Positions 52,738 through 60,741 of a stretch of 60,741 nucleotides of DNA are shown here, piece after piece. Positions within the stretch are counted from its first letter, which is position 1, and each line of letters begins with the position of its first letter. The notes beneath the pieces were generated by a model that was not told the DNA's origin, made no database searches, and saw nothing but the letters and a program-made list of their open reading frames with translations. The position numbers were made by a program, and so were the translations under genes. Source of the stretch: Bacteroidia bacterium (GTDB taxonomy: Bacteria > Bacteroidota > Bacteroidia > Chitinophagales > JAUHXS01); contig JAUHXS010000014.1 in NCBI GenBank assembly GCA_030426955.1, forward strand, positions 1 through 60,741, in the 5' to 3' direction.

Positions 52738-55737
52738 ATGAATATTAAGTTTCAAAATATACATTTGATTCTTTGGTTATTGTTATTTATCAATGCCTCA
52801 AATATTTTTGCTCAGGCAGACTCCATAAGTGTTGATTCCGCTAATGTAAAACCTCAGCTTCGTTTTGACCCGTCACAGTCTGATACCCTGTTGTTTTATT
52901 TTAGAGAGTATGAGAAGGAAATAGGAAAAGGAGAGATCGCTTCTAATTTATTAGTAATTAAAAACTATAAATCAATCACCATTGATTTTACCATTAGTAT
53001 TGGTTCTCCTGCAAAATGGAAAAGTTTATATAACTCATCAAGAGAGTATTCTCTTGAACCTGAGGACTCTATTTTTATTCCTGTTCGATTAGTACCCAAT
53101 AGATTGCTCAATGCAAATATAAGATATGCTGTTAATGCACTACTCAAATCAACAGATGGTTCACTAGCTTACAATACAACTTTTTTTGGTACAACAAAGA
53201 AGGCAATCAAGTGGGAAGTAACACCCCTTGATGGAAATAGAATATATTTTAAAAATAATGAGACAGAAAAAGATTTTGCTGTAAATGTATTAAATACAGG
53301 AAACTTTGATCAGAAGATATTGATGGATGTCAACTCTTCTCAAGGAGATGCCATTTTATCAGATACCAATAATTCCATTTTAAAAGGAAAGCCAGCAGAG
53401 CTTTTCCTAAAACCCAATGAAGATACCACGCTCAATTATAAAGTAAAACTTACAAGGCAAATACGAAACTTTCGTACAGTTTCTATTGTGAATCATAAAC
53501 CTTTTTCAGCGCTAGAAGAGAGACGGTATAGCGTTTTTGTCAACTCCCATGAGGCGAATGGAGATCCTATTGGTAGAACCAGTAGAGGAACAAAAATTGA
53601 TTTCATTAAGCTTGCTAATGAACGAAAGTATAATCCTTATAGCGGTCCCACATTGCCGCTTATCGTACAAGCAAATGCGCAGAATTTACTGAGTAATTCC
53701 GTTTTTATGTCTGTTAATATGAGAGGTATCAAACGATTTGAAGATAATTCATCATTGAGGTATTTCTCTCAAATGAATTACAGCTCTTTATTTTATAATG
53801 GACAACAGGTAAATAACCTGCCTTGGTATGTTGGCTATTTTACAAAGAAGTATGAAATACAAGCTGGTCAGGTGAATGGGGGAGGAATAGGGGCTCAGTC
53901 GACAGGAAAAGGCTTAAGAGCAGACTATTATATTACACCATTAATGAAGTTTGGTGGGTTTTATCTTCGCAATCCAAGATTGTTTGGTCCGTTGTCTAGT
54001 GAGACCTTTGGTATTAACTATGAATGGGAATACCTAGAAAGTAGAAAGCTGTTTTTTAATGCTAGTAGGAATATAAATATTGGAACTAGGATTAACTCCA
54101 ATGTGCTAAGTGCGAGAACAAATATTAGAGTATTAAAAAAACATAACTTAAGTTTAATCGGAGCATTTAGTAATAGAGATAATAGAGCCTCTGGTACCAG
54201 TGTAATTCAAAATGGATTTTTAGCTGGGGTAAACTACTCTAGTCAATTCTTAGATAATGATTTGAGAACTAACCTTACTGCAAATTATAACTCAAGGTAT
54301 TTTAGTGGTGCTTCTAACGAGCGAATTTTAATTAATCATCGGACGAGTTACATCATTTCTGAAGCATGGCAGGTATTTATGGTCAACAATTACTTAGAAA
54401 ACCATAGATACCCCAATGATGTAAACTCAAGTCAAGCACCAAGCCTTTCGTATAATTATTTTAACAGATTGGTATTTACTAAGTCTACCCAATCAGGAGG
54501 AACCATTCAGCCAGGATTGTTTTATGATGTCGTTTATTTCTTTAATAATAATTTACACACAAGGGGACTGGTATTCCGATATAATAATTATGACTTTGCT
54601 AAAAATACCCTATTCAGCTTAGGAACAAGAACAGGGTATGGAAGATCCTATACTTATCCTGAACTGGGAGAGTTCTTTATCTTTGAGCTGACAACATTAT
54701 CTAGGTATAGAACTTTTACACTTAATACCAGATATTTGTATGGTCCAAACTCCAGTAGTTCTTTAATAACAGCTGTTGAAACTGGAACGACTCCACAAAC
54801 TTTGAGATTAGCGTTACAGAATCAATATTTATTTAAAAATACTAAATACCTTTTACAGACATCTGCAAACTATACCTTTAATAATAGATTCAATAACCAT
54901 ACTTTTAATATTATACCAGATTTATACTATTTCACTCCTTCAGGGTGGAGGTTTAACGTAAATATTAACTATGGTGTGTCATCCAATAATTTTAGAGCAG
55001 CAACAGAGAGTTTGAACTTCTTGCGACCAGCACCAACGGAAGAAACAGGGCCAACCATATATCATACATTTAACATTGGAGCTGGAGTAAGGAAGGAGTT
55101 TGGTATTCCTATTCCATTTGTAGAGCAATCAACACTCGATGTTAGTTTTGTCGCTTTCTATGATGAAAATGGTAATAAGAAAAAAGATCGTGATGAAACA
55201 GTAATTGAAAATGTTATTATTAAACTAGATGATTATGAAATTATTACAAATGAGCGAGGAGTTGCTACATTCTTAAACGTTCCTTTTGGAAAGCATGCCG
55301 CACTTATTGTGCCACTAGATGATATTGTTTCTGGATGGTTTCCTGATTTGCCAGATAGCATTGACATAACGAAGAAGGGGGACTTTCTTATTCCTTTTAC
55401 AAGAGGGATTAAGATTTTTGGAAATGTTTCGATAGACCGTGAAGAACTAGCAGCAGATGCTGATCAACCTTTTGATCTGAGTAATATCAAGATAACAGCA
55501 ACCAATGGTAAGGAGTATAAGACATTAACAGGCTTTGATGGAAGTTTTGAACTATATGTTCCAAACGGAACATATACTTTGACATTAGATGAAAATCTTG
55601 TAAACGACCGATTCCAGATAGCTCAAAATAACTTCAAAGTAGAGCTTTCAAATGATTTAGAAAGTATCTATGTCTCTTTTATGATTATTGAAAAAAGAAG
55701 AAAGGTTAATGTGAAAAAGTTTAGAAGTAAGTATTAA
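52738..55737 (+). CDS. Usher-like outer membrane barrel with Ig-like ends
   Basis: The protein has 999 aa with a signal peptide to about residue 26. Residues 30-270 are Ig-like (LRFDPSQSDTLLFYFREYEKE). Residues about 300-820 show regular amphipathic strands of a large beta-barrel (SSLRYFSQMNYSSLFYNGQ ... FNNHTFNIIPDLYYF). The end holds two carboxypeptidase-regulatory or SdrD-like domains (VSFVAFYDENGNKKKDRDE, then GFDGSFELYVPNGTYTLTL). The order resembles a chaperone-usher pore with N- and C-terminal domains, although direct sequence identity to PapC is not visible. It is encoded directly after two subunit genes and a chaperone gene. Confidence 0.55.
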   Translation: MNIKFQNIHLILWLLLFINASNIFAQADSISVDSANVKPQLRFDPSQSDTLLFYFREYEKEIGKGEIASNLLVIKNYKSITIDFTISIGSPAKWKSLYNSSREYSLEPEDSIFIPVRLVPNRLLNANIRYAVNALLKSTDGSLAYNTTFFGTTKKAIKWEVTPLDGNRIYFKNNETEKDFAVNVLNTGNFDQKILMDVNSSQGDAILSDTNNSILKGKPAELFLKPNEDTTLNYKVKLTRQIRNFRTVSIVNHKPFSALEERRYSVFVNSHEANGDPIGRTSRGTKIDFIKLANERKYNPYSGPTLPLIVQANAQNLLSNSVFMSVNMRGIKRFEDNSSLRYFSQMNYSSLFYNGQQVNNLPWYVGYFTKKYEIQAGQVNGGGIGAQSTGKGLRADYYITPLMKFGGFYLRNPRLFGPLSSETFGINYEWEYLESRKLFFNASRNINIGTRINSNVLSARTNIRVLKKHNLSLIGAFSNRDNRASGTSVIQNGFLAGVNYSSQFLDNDLRTNLTANYNSRYFSGASNERILINHRTSYIISEAWQVFMVNNYLENHRYPNDVNSSQAPSLSYNYFNRLVFTKSTQSGGTIQPGLFYDVVYFFNNNLHTRGLVFRYNNYDFAKNTLFSLGTRTGYGRSYTYPELGEFFIFELTTLSRYRTFTLNTRYLYGPNSSSSLITAVETGTTPQTLRLALQNQYLFKNTKYLLQTSANYTFNNRFNNHTFNIIPDLYYFTPSGWRFNVNINYGVSSNNFRAATESLNFLRPAPTEETGPTIYHTFNIGAGVRKEFGIPIPFVEQSTLDVSFVAFYDENGNKKKDRDETVIENVIIKLDDYEIITNERGVATFLNVPFGKHAALIVPLDDIVSGWFPDLPDSIDITKKGDFLIPFTRGIKIFGNVSIDREELAADADQPFDLSNIKITATNGKEYKTLTGFDGSFELYVPNGTYTLTLDENLVNDRFQIAQNNFKVELSNDLESIYVSFMIIEKRRKVNVKKFRSKY

Positions 55738-55875
55738 CTTCACTAAGGTTATTTAAAACTAAACTTTGAAGACTAATTTGAATTTCTCCAAGTTCTTACA
55801 AACATTGCAAGAAATAAGCCTGCCTTGTTTCAATTTACTTAAGAATGGGTATGATTTTAAATAAAAAGTAAGCCG

Positions 55876-56397
55876 ATGAAAAACTCAAAACCAATACATA
55901 CGTTAGTACTTATTTTAGCTATTACCTTGTTACTAAATCCTATTGCCTTAATGGCACAAGAAGCTATTTCATATAAAGAGTTGCAAAAATACTTGTCGGA
56001 TAATATTAGTGGTTTTGTTGCAGCGAGTGAGCCAGATGGTAACCAAATGAGCATGGGAACAATGTCTATGTCAAATGCTTCTAGAAGCTATAAGAAAGGG
56101 GATGTAGAATTAAATATTAGCATTGTTGACTATAAACAAGCAGCAATGATGTATATGTCTGCTACCGCTGTTTGGAACAATAGTATGTCAGTTGAAAATG
56201 ATGAGGAAAAAGCGGGAACAACGGAGTTAGATGGTATGAAAGGTTGGGAAGTATATCACAAAAAAGATAATAGGGCTGAATTAATGTTAGGTATTCATGA
56301 TCGATATTTTGCCACCTTTGAGTTGTCAGAAGGAAATATTGATCAACTCAAATCTATTGCTAAGTCTCTGAACTTAACATCCTTGCCAAAGGAATAG
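55876..56397 (+). CDS. Small secreted protein of unknown function
   Basis: The protein has 173 aa with a signal peptide (to about residue 27, LMAQEA). The body shows alternating beta strands and a Met/Ser-rich stretch (GNQMSMGTMSMSNASRSY). The Trp in GMKGWEVYHKKDNRAELML lies in a typical lipocalin- or transport-domain-like strand, but no family is recognised. It is 138 bp from the usher-like gene and 13 bp from the transporter gene, so it probably belongs to the latter. Confidence 0.6.
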   Translation: MKNSKPIHTLVLILAITLLLNPIALMAQEAISYKELQKYLSDNISGFVAASEPDGNQMSMGTMSMSNASRSYKKGDVELNISIVDYKQAAMMYMSATAVWNNSMSVENDEEKAGTTELDGMKGWEVYHKKDNRAELMLGIHDRYFATFELSEGNIDQLKSIAKSLNLTSLPKE

Positions 56398-56410
56398 CCG
56401 TAACGCTATT

Positions 56411-57658
56411 TTGATTTCTTCTGTCAAAAACATTTTTAAAATACTTGGTCCTGGACTATTATATGCTGGTGCGGCAATAGGAGTCTCTCACTTAATCCAA
56501 TCAACCAGAGCAGGTGGTGAATATGGGTTCTCTCTCATGTGGGCTGTCATTATCGCTAATGTGCTTAAATATCCTTTTTTTAGCTTTGGACCAAGGTATG
56601 CTGTTGCAACAGGAGAAAGCTTGATAGAAGGTTATCAAAAACTAGGAAAGTGGATAGTAGGACTATTTTTGCTCGTTACTTTTTTAACCATGTTTACAAT
56701 TCAAGGAGCAGTAACAATAGTAACGGCAGGTATTGCATCAAATGTGTTTCATCACTTGGGTTGGAGTCCGCTAGTTTGGTCTTGTATTATTCTTGGAATA
56801 TGTTTGATTGTTTTAGGTATTGGTAAATACAGCACGCTGGACAATCTAATGAAAGTTATTATTGTTATTTTAAGCGTATCTACTATTCTCGCTGTTTTAA
56901 TGGCTTTTGGACAGTATGATGTTAATGTGCTGAATAATGGAAAAATTTTTGACTGGACAGTTTCAATAGATAAAAGGTTTTTAATTGCGCTGATGGGCTG
57001 GATGCCCGCACCGTTAGATATTGCTGTTTGGCATTCTTTGTGGACGTTGGCTAAAGCTAAAAATTCGGAGAGTAAGATCTCCATGTATCAGTCAAGGTTA
57101 GATTTTAACATAGGGTATTGGGGAACAGCATTATTAGCTATGGCATTTTTGTCTTTGGGAGCCCTTGTTTTATATGGTAATGGCGATGTGCTAGCACTTA
57201 GTGGGGTGGACTTTGCAAAGCAATTGATGAATGCATATACAAAGTCACTTGGCAATTGGGCTTATCCGATCATAGCAGCCGCTGCGTTAACTACTATGTT
57301 TAGCACTACATTGACATGCTTAGACGCTTTTCCAAGGGTTTTGGTCAAAATAACCGAAGTGTTTAGGATAACAAGTACTAGCTCTAAAAAACTTTATTGG
57401 ATTTTCATATCATTTGTTGTTACAGGAACAATCATTTTATTATTTTTCTTTATCTCTAGTATGAAAGCAATGGTAGAAGTTGCTACGATATTATCATTCT
57501 TGACCGCACCTGTTTTAGCTATAATTACTTATAAGTTGATTCGAAGCAAGTATATGCCACAAGAGTTTAAGCTTAGTCGTTTGATGAATAGCTGGAGTAT
57601 TTTAGGAATTGTTTTTTTAATTGGGTTTAGTTTATTTTATTTATTTTCAATAGTTTGA
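56411..57658 (+). CDS. Nramp-related membrane transporter without DPGN motif
   Basis: The protein has 415 aa with about eleven helices and a TTG start. It begins LGPGLLYAGAAIGVSHLIQSTRAG, aligned with Nramp helix 1 (GPGFL...DPGN), but the metal-binding DPGN is replaced by IGVSH. Helix 6 keeps Met-Pro in GWMPAPLDIAVWHSLW, and TTMFSTTLTCLDAFPRV matches the Nramp core. It is thus an Nramp relative with an altered ion site; it may carry another metal or another substrate. Confidence 0.8.
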   Translation: MISSVKNIFKILGPGLLYAGAAIGVSHLIQSTRAGGEYGFSLMWAVIIANVLKYPFFSFGPRYAVATGESLIEGYQKLGKWIVGLFLLVTFLTMFTIQGAVTIVTAGIASNVFHHLGWSPLVWSCIILGICLIVLGIGKYSTLDNLMKVIIVILSVSTILAVLMAFGQYDVNVLNNGKIFDWTVSIDKRFLIALMGWMPAPLDIAVWHSLWTLAKAKNSESKISMYQSRLDFNIGYWGTALLAMAFLSLGALVLYGNGDVLALSGVDFAKQLMNAYTKSLGNWAYPIIAAAALTTMFSTTLTCLDAFPRVLVKITEVFRITSTSSKKLYWIFISFVVTGTIILLFFFISSMKAMVEVATILSFLTAPVLAIITYKLIRSKYMPQEFKLSRLMNSWSILGIVFLIGFSLFYLFSIV

Positions 57659-57660
57659 TC

Positions 57661-58137
57661 ATGGCAACAGCTTTAAAAAATCTCTCGGATTACAATAGTA
57701 ATGAAGTCCCAGATGCATCAAAGATGACATTTGGAATAGTCACTGCTGAGTGGAATGATAATGTGACTTTTGCATTGCGAGATGGCTGCATCAATACACT
57801 ACTTCAGCACGGTGCAAAGGAAGAGAATATAAGTTTGACTATGGTGCCGGGTGCTTATGAATTACCATTGGGGGCACAAATATTATATGAACAAAAAAAG
57901 CCAGATGCTATTATTTGTATTGGCTGTGTGATTCAAGGTGAAACCAAGCACAATGATTATATCAATACAGCTGTTGCTAATGGATTAATGGACTTAAACC
58001 TAAAATATAACATGCCTTTCGTTTTTGGTGTGTTAACGCCTAATACACTTGAGCAGGCCTTAGATAGGGCAGGAGGTAAACACGGGAATAAGGGAGTAGA
58101 AGCTGCTATTACTGCAATTAAGATGGCTAACCTTTAA
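57661..58137 (+). CDS. ribH: 6,7-Dimethyl-8-ribityllumazine synthase
   Basis: The protein has 158 aa from the ATG at 57661. TFGIVTAEWNDNVTFALRDG at the start, SLTMVPGAYELPLGAQ with the substrate-binding Pro-Gly, and CIGCVIQGETKHNDYI with the catalytic His are RibH signatures. It condenses the pyrimidine and butanone phosphate in riboflavin synthesis and builds 60-mer or pentamer shells. No FMN riboswitch is seen. It follows the transporter stop by 2 bp. Confidence 0.95.
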   Translation: MATALKNLSDYNSNEVPDASKMTFGIVTAEWNDNVTFALRDGCINTLLQHGAKEENISLTMVPGAYELPLGAQILYEQKKPDAIICIGCVIQGETKHNDYINTAVANGLMDLNLKYNMPFVFGVLTPNTLEQALDRAGGKHGNKGVEAAITAIKMANL

Positions 58138-58146
58138 AATAGACAC

Positions 58147-59076
58147 ATGAGAAATATTCTGTACTTATTATTAGTTGTATTTATTCAGGCTGGCTATTCA
58201 CAGCAATATGATAATGCAGCAGACTATTATAATGCTATATCTAAGCAGATTAATGGAATAGCACAAAAAAGTGTTAACTATTCTGTACTATCAGCTAATA
58301 GTGATAACGAAAATGAAGTTAGGGCTTCCAGAATTGATTTGATAAAGCAAATTAACCTATCTAAGAAGAATATTGAGGATATCTCACCTTATAAGGGGAG
58401 TAGTAAGCTAAAGAATGAAGTCTTAGATGTTTTAAGCATATATAAGGATGCTTTCATTACTGATTATGAAAATGCAAGTAAGTTAAAACAGGGTAGTAGT
58501 GAATCTTTCGAAGCTATGGAAGCATATCTTAAAAATCTTGAAAAAGCTGAAAATAAACTTGGTAGAGCATCTGAGCAGATGCCTAAAGCTCAAAGACAAT
58601 TTGCGGAAAAGCACAATTTGATGTTGCAGTCTGAAACAGACTTAAGTCAAAAAATGAAAAGCATCAGTGCGGTCAATCAATATAGCAGACATTTGTTTTT
58701 AATATACTTTAAAGTGGGCAAGCAAAATAGCTATTACGTTGAGGCGCTTCAAAATAAGGACGCTAAGAATATGGAAAAGAATAGGCATGAGTTGAGGTTA
58801 CAGAGTGATGGTGCCATAAAAGAATTAAAAAAGATAGGAGCTTTTGAAAAAGATAAAAAATACCTTGCTGCAACAAATGATCTTGTAAAACACTACTTTG
58901 ATCTGGCAACAGGCGATTATGTAACCTTAAAGGATATTATGGAAAACCATACAAGCCTGACTCAGAAAGATGTTGATACTTTTACAAAAGTGGTAAATAA
59001 AGCAAATGCAAACCAACAAGATCTGATTGAAAAATACCAAAAAGCCAATAAAGAGTTTTTAAGAAAGCATATTTAA
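58147..59076 (+). CDS. Secreted helical protein, unknown
   Basis: The protein has 309 aa with a signal peptide (to about residue 18). The mature chain is nearly all helical, rich in Lys/Asn/Gln/Glu, without Cys or membrane segments (YYNAISKQINGIAQKS; ENASKLKQGSSESFEAMEAYLKNLEKAENKLG). It recalls the LIC11966-type surface protein family, but I am not certain. It is 9 bp downstream of ribH on the same strand. Confidence 0.6.
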   Translation: MRNILYLLLVVFIQAGYSQQYDNAADYYNAISKQINGIAQKSVNYSVLSANSDNENEVRASRIDLIKQINLSKKNIEDISPYKGSSKLKNEVLDVLSIYKDAFITDYENASKLKQGSSESFEAMEAYLKNLEKAENKLGRASEQMPKAQRQFAEKHNLMLQSETDLSQKMKSISAVNQYSRHLFLIYFKVGKQNSYYVEALQNKDAKNMEKNRHELRLQSDGAIKELKKIGAFEKDKKYLAATNDLVKHYFDLATGDYVTLKDIMENHTSLTQKDVDTFTKVVNKANANQQDLIEKYQKANKEFLRKHI

Positions 59077-59081
59077 TATGA

Positions 59082-60347
59082 TTAATTAATCATATTAAAC
59101 AACCTACTCCACCTAATTTTATCTAGTAGCTTGCCATGCTTTTCCCATGACATCCAAATCATCCAGGCTTTACCTACAATGTGATCTTCAGGTACAAATC
59201 CCCAATATCTTGAATCAAGGGAATTATGTCTATTGTCACCCATCATAAAGTAGTAATCCATCTTAAAAGTATAGTTAGTAGCAAGTTCCCCATTGATATA
59301 AATGCCATCTTCTCTTACTTTGAGATCATTATCCTCATATAACTCAATAATTCTTTTATAGGTAGTTAGGTTGTCTAAATTGATATCAACTGTCGTACCT
59401 TTTTTCGGAACGATAATAGGGCCATAGTTATCCAAGCTCCAACCTTTGGTTTGCCCTTCTGGGAACAACCGTTCGTAAAATAGAGGATTATTATGTCCTT
59501 TAGGAATATTTGCAGGTTCGATATAAGTTACATTGCTAAACCCTTTTACTGATTCGGCTGCTTCACTTGTTAAAAAATATCGATATTGGTTAGTTCCGGG
59601 TTTTCTGCCTCCTTCTTCCACCGTGACATGTAGTTTTCTTAATGATTTTGGGTTAATGTTGCTTCCATCTGTAGCAATATTATAGGCAAATTGCATATTC
59701 TCTGGATTTTCCGATGGTGCTCCATTGATCATCAACTGTCGATCAACTATTGTAATTTCATCACCAGGGATGGCAATACATCTTTTAATGTAGTTCTCTC
59801 TTTTATCTGGTGGTCTAAAGTCTTCCATGGGATAATTAAAAACAACAATGTCATCTCTTTCAATATCTTCAAATCCAGGGATTCTTAGGTAAGGAATTTT
59901 AATCCATTCTAAGTATGATTTGCCACCAATTAATGGTAAGGTGTGGTGTGCAAATGGAAATGCTAAAGGTGTCATAGGTACTCTTGGTCCATAATGCATT
60001 TTGCTTACAAACAAAAAGTCGCCAACAAGCAGAGTCTTTTCCATCGACGAAGTAGGTATAGTATAAGCTTCGACCATGAATGTTCGGATTAGGGTAGCTG
60101 CGACAACGGCAAATACAATTGCATCAACCCATTCTTTTGTTTTTGATTTCTTTTCTCCTTTCTTTTTTGAGGTAATAAAAAGGGCAAATATTAGAATTTC
60201 AAAAATGACAATTAAAGTAGCGGCACTTCCTAAAGTTAGATTCTCTGACATCATTAATGCTAATAGCATTAGTAACAAGAAAATGCCTGATATGATTAAA
60301 AACCAGCGTTTTTGTTTGGCTGTAAGTGCGTTGATTAATTTATTCAT
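59082..60347 (-). CDS. lepB: Signal peptidase I
   Basis: The protein has 421 aa. Two membrane helices at the N-terminus (about 15-35, 40-58) and one near 72-90 are followed by the catalytic domain. AYTIPTSSMEKTLLVGDFLFV holds the catalytic Ser, RENYIKRCIAIPGDEI the catalytic Lys, and MMGDNRHNSLDSRYWGFVPEDHIVGKAW the box E signature. The 421-aa length, with an inserted domain, is usual for Bacteroidota. It cleaves signal peptides of the many secreted proteins encoded here. Confidence 0.95.
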   Translation of the reverse strand: MNKLINALTAKQKRWFLIISGIFLLLMLLALMMSENLTLGSAATLIVIFEILIFALFITSKKKGEKKSKTKEWVDAIVFAVVAATLIRTFMVEAYTIPTSSMEKTLLVGDFLFVSKMHYGPRVPMTPLAFPFAHHTLPLIGGKSYLEWIKIPYLRIPGFEDIERDDIVVFNYPMEDFRPPDKRENYIKRCIAIPGDEITIVDRQLMINGAPSENPENMQFAYNIATDGSNINPKSLRKLHVTVEEGGRKPGTNQYRYFLTSEAAESVKGFSNVTYIEPANIPKGHNNPLFYERLFPEGQTKGWSLDNYGPIIVPKKGTTVDINLDNLTTYKRIIELYEDNDLKVREDGIYINGELATNYTFKMDYYFMMGDNRHNSLDSRYWGFVPEDHIVGKAWMIWMSWEKHGKLLDKIRWSRLFNMIN

Positions 60348-60480
60348 TGAAATAGCTTCTATTAGTATAACAAAGAAAATAAAAGTATATTATAAAAGGT
60401 ATTGGTTTTTAACTTTTGTTAACAATCAGCTTGTTTGAAGCTGAATTATTATCGTATATCAAAATCCTTTTAAAGCTCCT

Positions 60481-60564
60481 GTCATTCCGATTCCGCCAGA
60501 AGCGGGAGAGGAATCTAACTTAATCATGTGTTAAAGGTAGATTTTTCACTTCGTTCAAAATGAC
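60481..60564. repeat. REP-like inverted repeat
   Basis: gtcattccgattccgccaga at 60481 and the following gaatct face a second arm at 60539-60564 that ends in aaaatgac. The outer 6 to 8 bases are complementary and the inner parts differ, giving an imperfect hairpin. A half copy of the same type lies at 5839-5866. This kind of short repeat is common in Bacteroidota genomes. Confidence 0.55.
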
Positions 60565-60718
60565 ATATTTATTGGTTTTAAAAGATTTTTAGTCATATTA
60601 ACTTTAGACAAAGTTAATTAATTCAAGTTGCTAGTTAAAAAAAGGGATTAAATAAAATAGGGAAAGCGGCAAGAGATATAGACTTTTGAGGAGTCAAAAC
60701 CTTAAACTCTATAATCCT

Positions 60719-60741
60719 ATGCAACTTTCCCAAGACAAAAT
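60719..60741 (+). CDS. Truncated ORF start at the right edge, possible transposase
   Basis: An ATG at 60719 begins MQLSQDK before the window ends. Bacteroidota IS982-type transposases often begin in a similar way (M..L..DKIIEI), so this could be the left end of an insertion sequence, but seven codons are far too few to be sure. Confidence 0.2.

Larger units (their letters stand above)
60348..60741. other. Right-end intergenic region
   Basis: These 394 bp hold the lepB upstream region, the REP-like pair described separately, and an AT-rich stretch leading to an ORF start at the edge. Near the end, gggaaag at about 60660 is complementary to ctttccc at about 60724, and ttttga / tcaaaa form a small hairpin at about 60684-60699. 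Whether these belong to a structured RNA or to a mobile element end cannot be told because the window stops. Confidence 0.4.

Noticed and set aside
57655-58137. FMN riboswitch upstream of ribH
   Set aside because: Only 2 bp separate the transporter stop from the ribH ATG; no conserved riboswitch elements are seen.

Overview
The window looks like a chromosomal segment of an AT-rich Bacteroidota bacterium from the Flavobacteriia/Cytophagia side of the phylum. Supporting signs are T9SS type A and type B sorting domains, a PorP/SprF protein, PorE-like OmpA proteins, a GWxTD protein, a WbqC protein, a DnaX without the zinc-cysteine cluster, weak ribosome binding sites and promoters of the TTG / TAnnTTTG type. 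I cannot name the genus.

Positions 1-4177 are the most unusual part. Two unrelated cargo genes (a TIR-domain protein and a small lipoprotein) sit head to tail on the minus strand. They are separated by identical 335-bp repeat blocks, with a third, partial copy cut by the left edge. Each gene is followed by a structured element of about 120 nt whose sequence differs between cassettes but whose 16-bp stem is kept by compensatory changes. Each gene is also bracketed by short complementary ends that differ from cassette to cassette. A tyrosine recombinase lies at the right end of the array, with a tail-less single-stranded-DNA-binding protein just upstream. The layout follows the logic of an integron, but the recombinase lacks the IntI-specific insertion and the repeats are not classical attC sites. 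I consider this the best candidate for an undescribed system.

Positions 4499-16961 carry dinD, a zinc-ribbon protein, idi, a membrane protein and a photolyase on the plus strand. Two tandem PorE-like proteins, the E2 subunit of a 2-oxoacid dehydrogenase and dnaX follow on the minus strand. The rpsF-rpsR-rplI operon comes next, with a clear promoter and terminator.

Positions 17036-19970 are an ECF sigma / anti-sigma / DUF4097-like / outer-membrane-protein set. The same promoter-like motif, with an identical 16-nt spacer, stands before the sigma gene and before the last gene. From 20081 to 41761 come a homologue of the queuosine mannosyltransferase GTDC1/QTMAN, a thioesterase, a large AsmA protein, trmH, a Met/Gly-rich acidic protein and a T9SS-type PKD protein broken by one in-frame TGA. 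These are followed by wbqC, a GWxTD protein, dsbD, purQ, two poorly known genes, an oligopeptide ABC importer lacking its ATPases, and a TIGR01777 epimerase with a small outer membrane protein.

Positions 41778-50087 hold three T9SS client proteins and a PorP/SprF partner. Positions 50288-55737 encode what looks like a chaperone-usher-type surface fibre system in Bacteroidota form: a PapD-like chaperone, two related secreted subunits and a large usher-like barrel, with a perfect hairpin after the first subunit. The window ends with an Nramp-related transporter lacking the DPGN motif, ribH, a helical secreted protein, lepB, a REP-like inverted repeat and a truncated ORF at the right edge.
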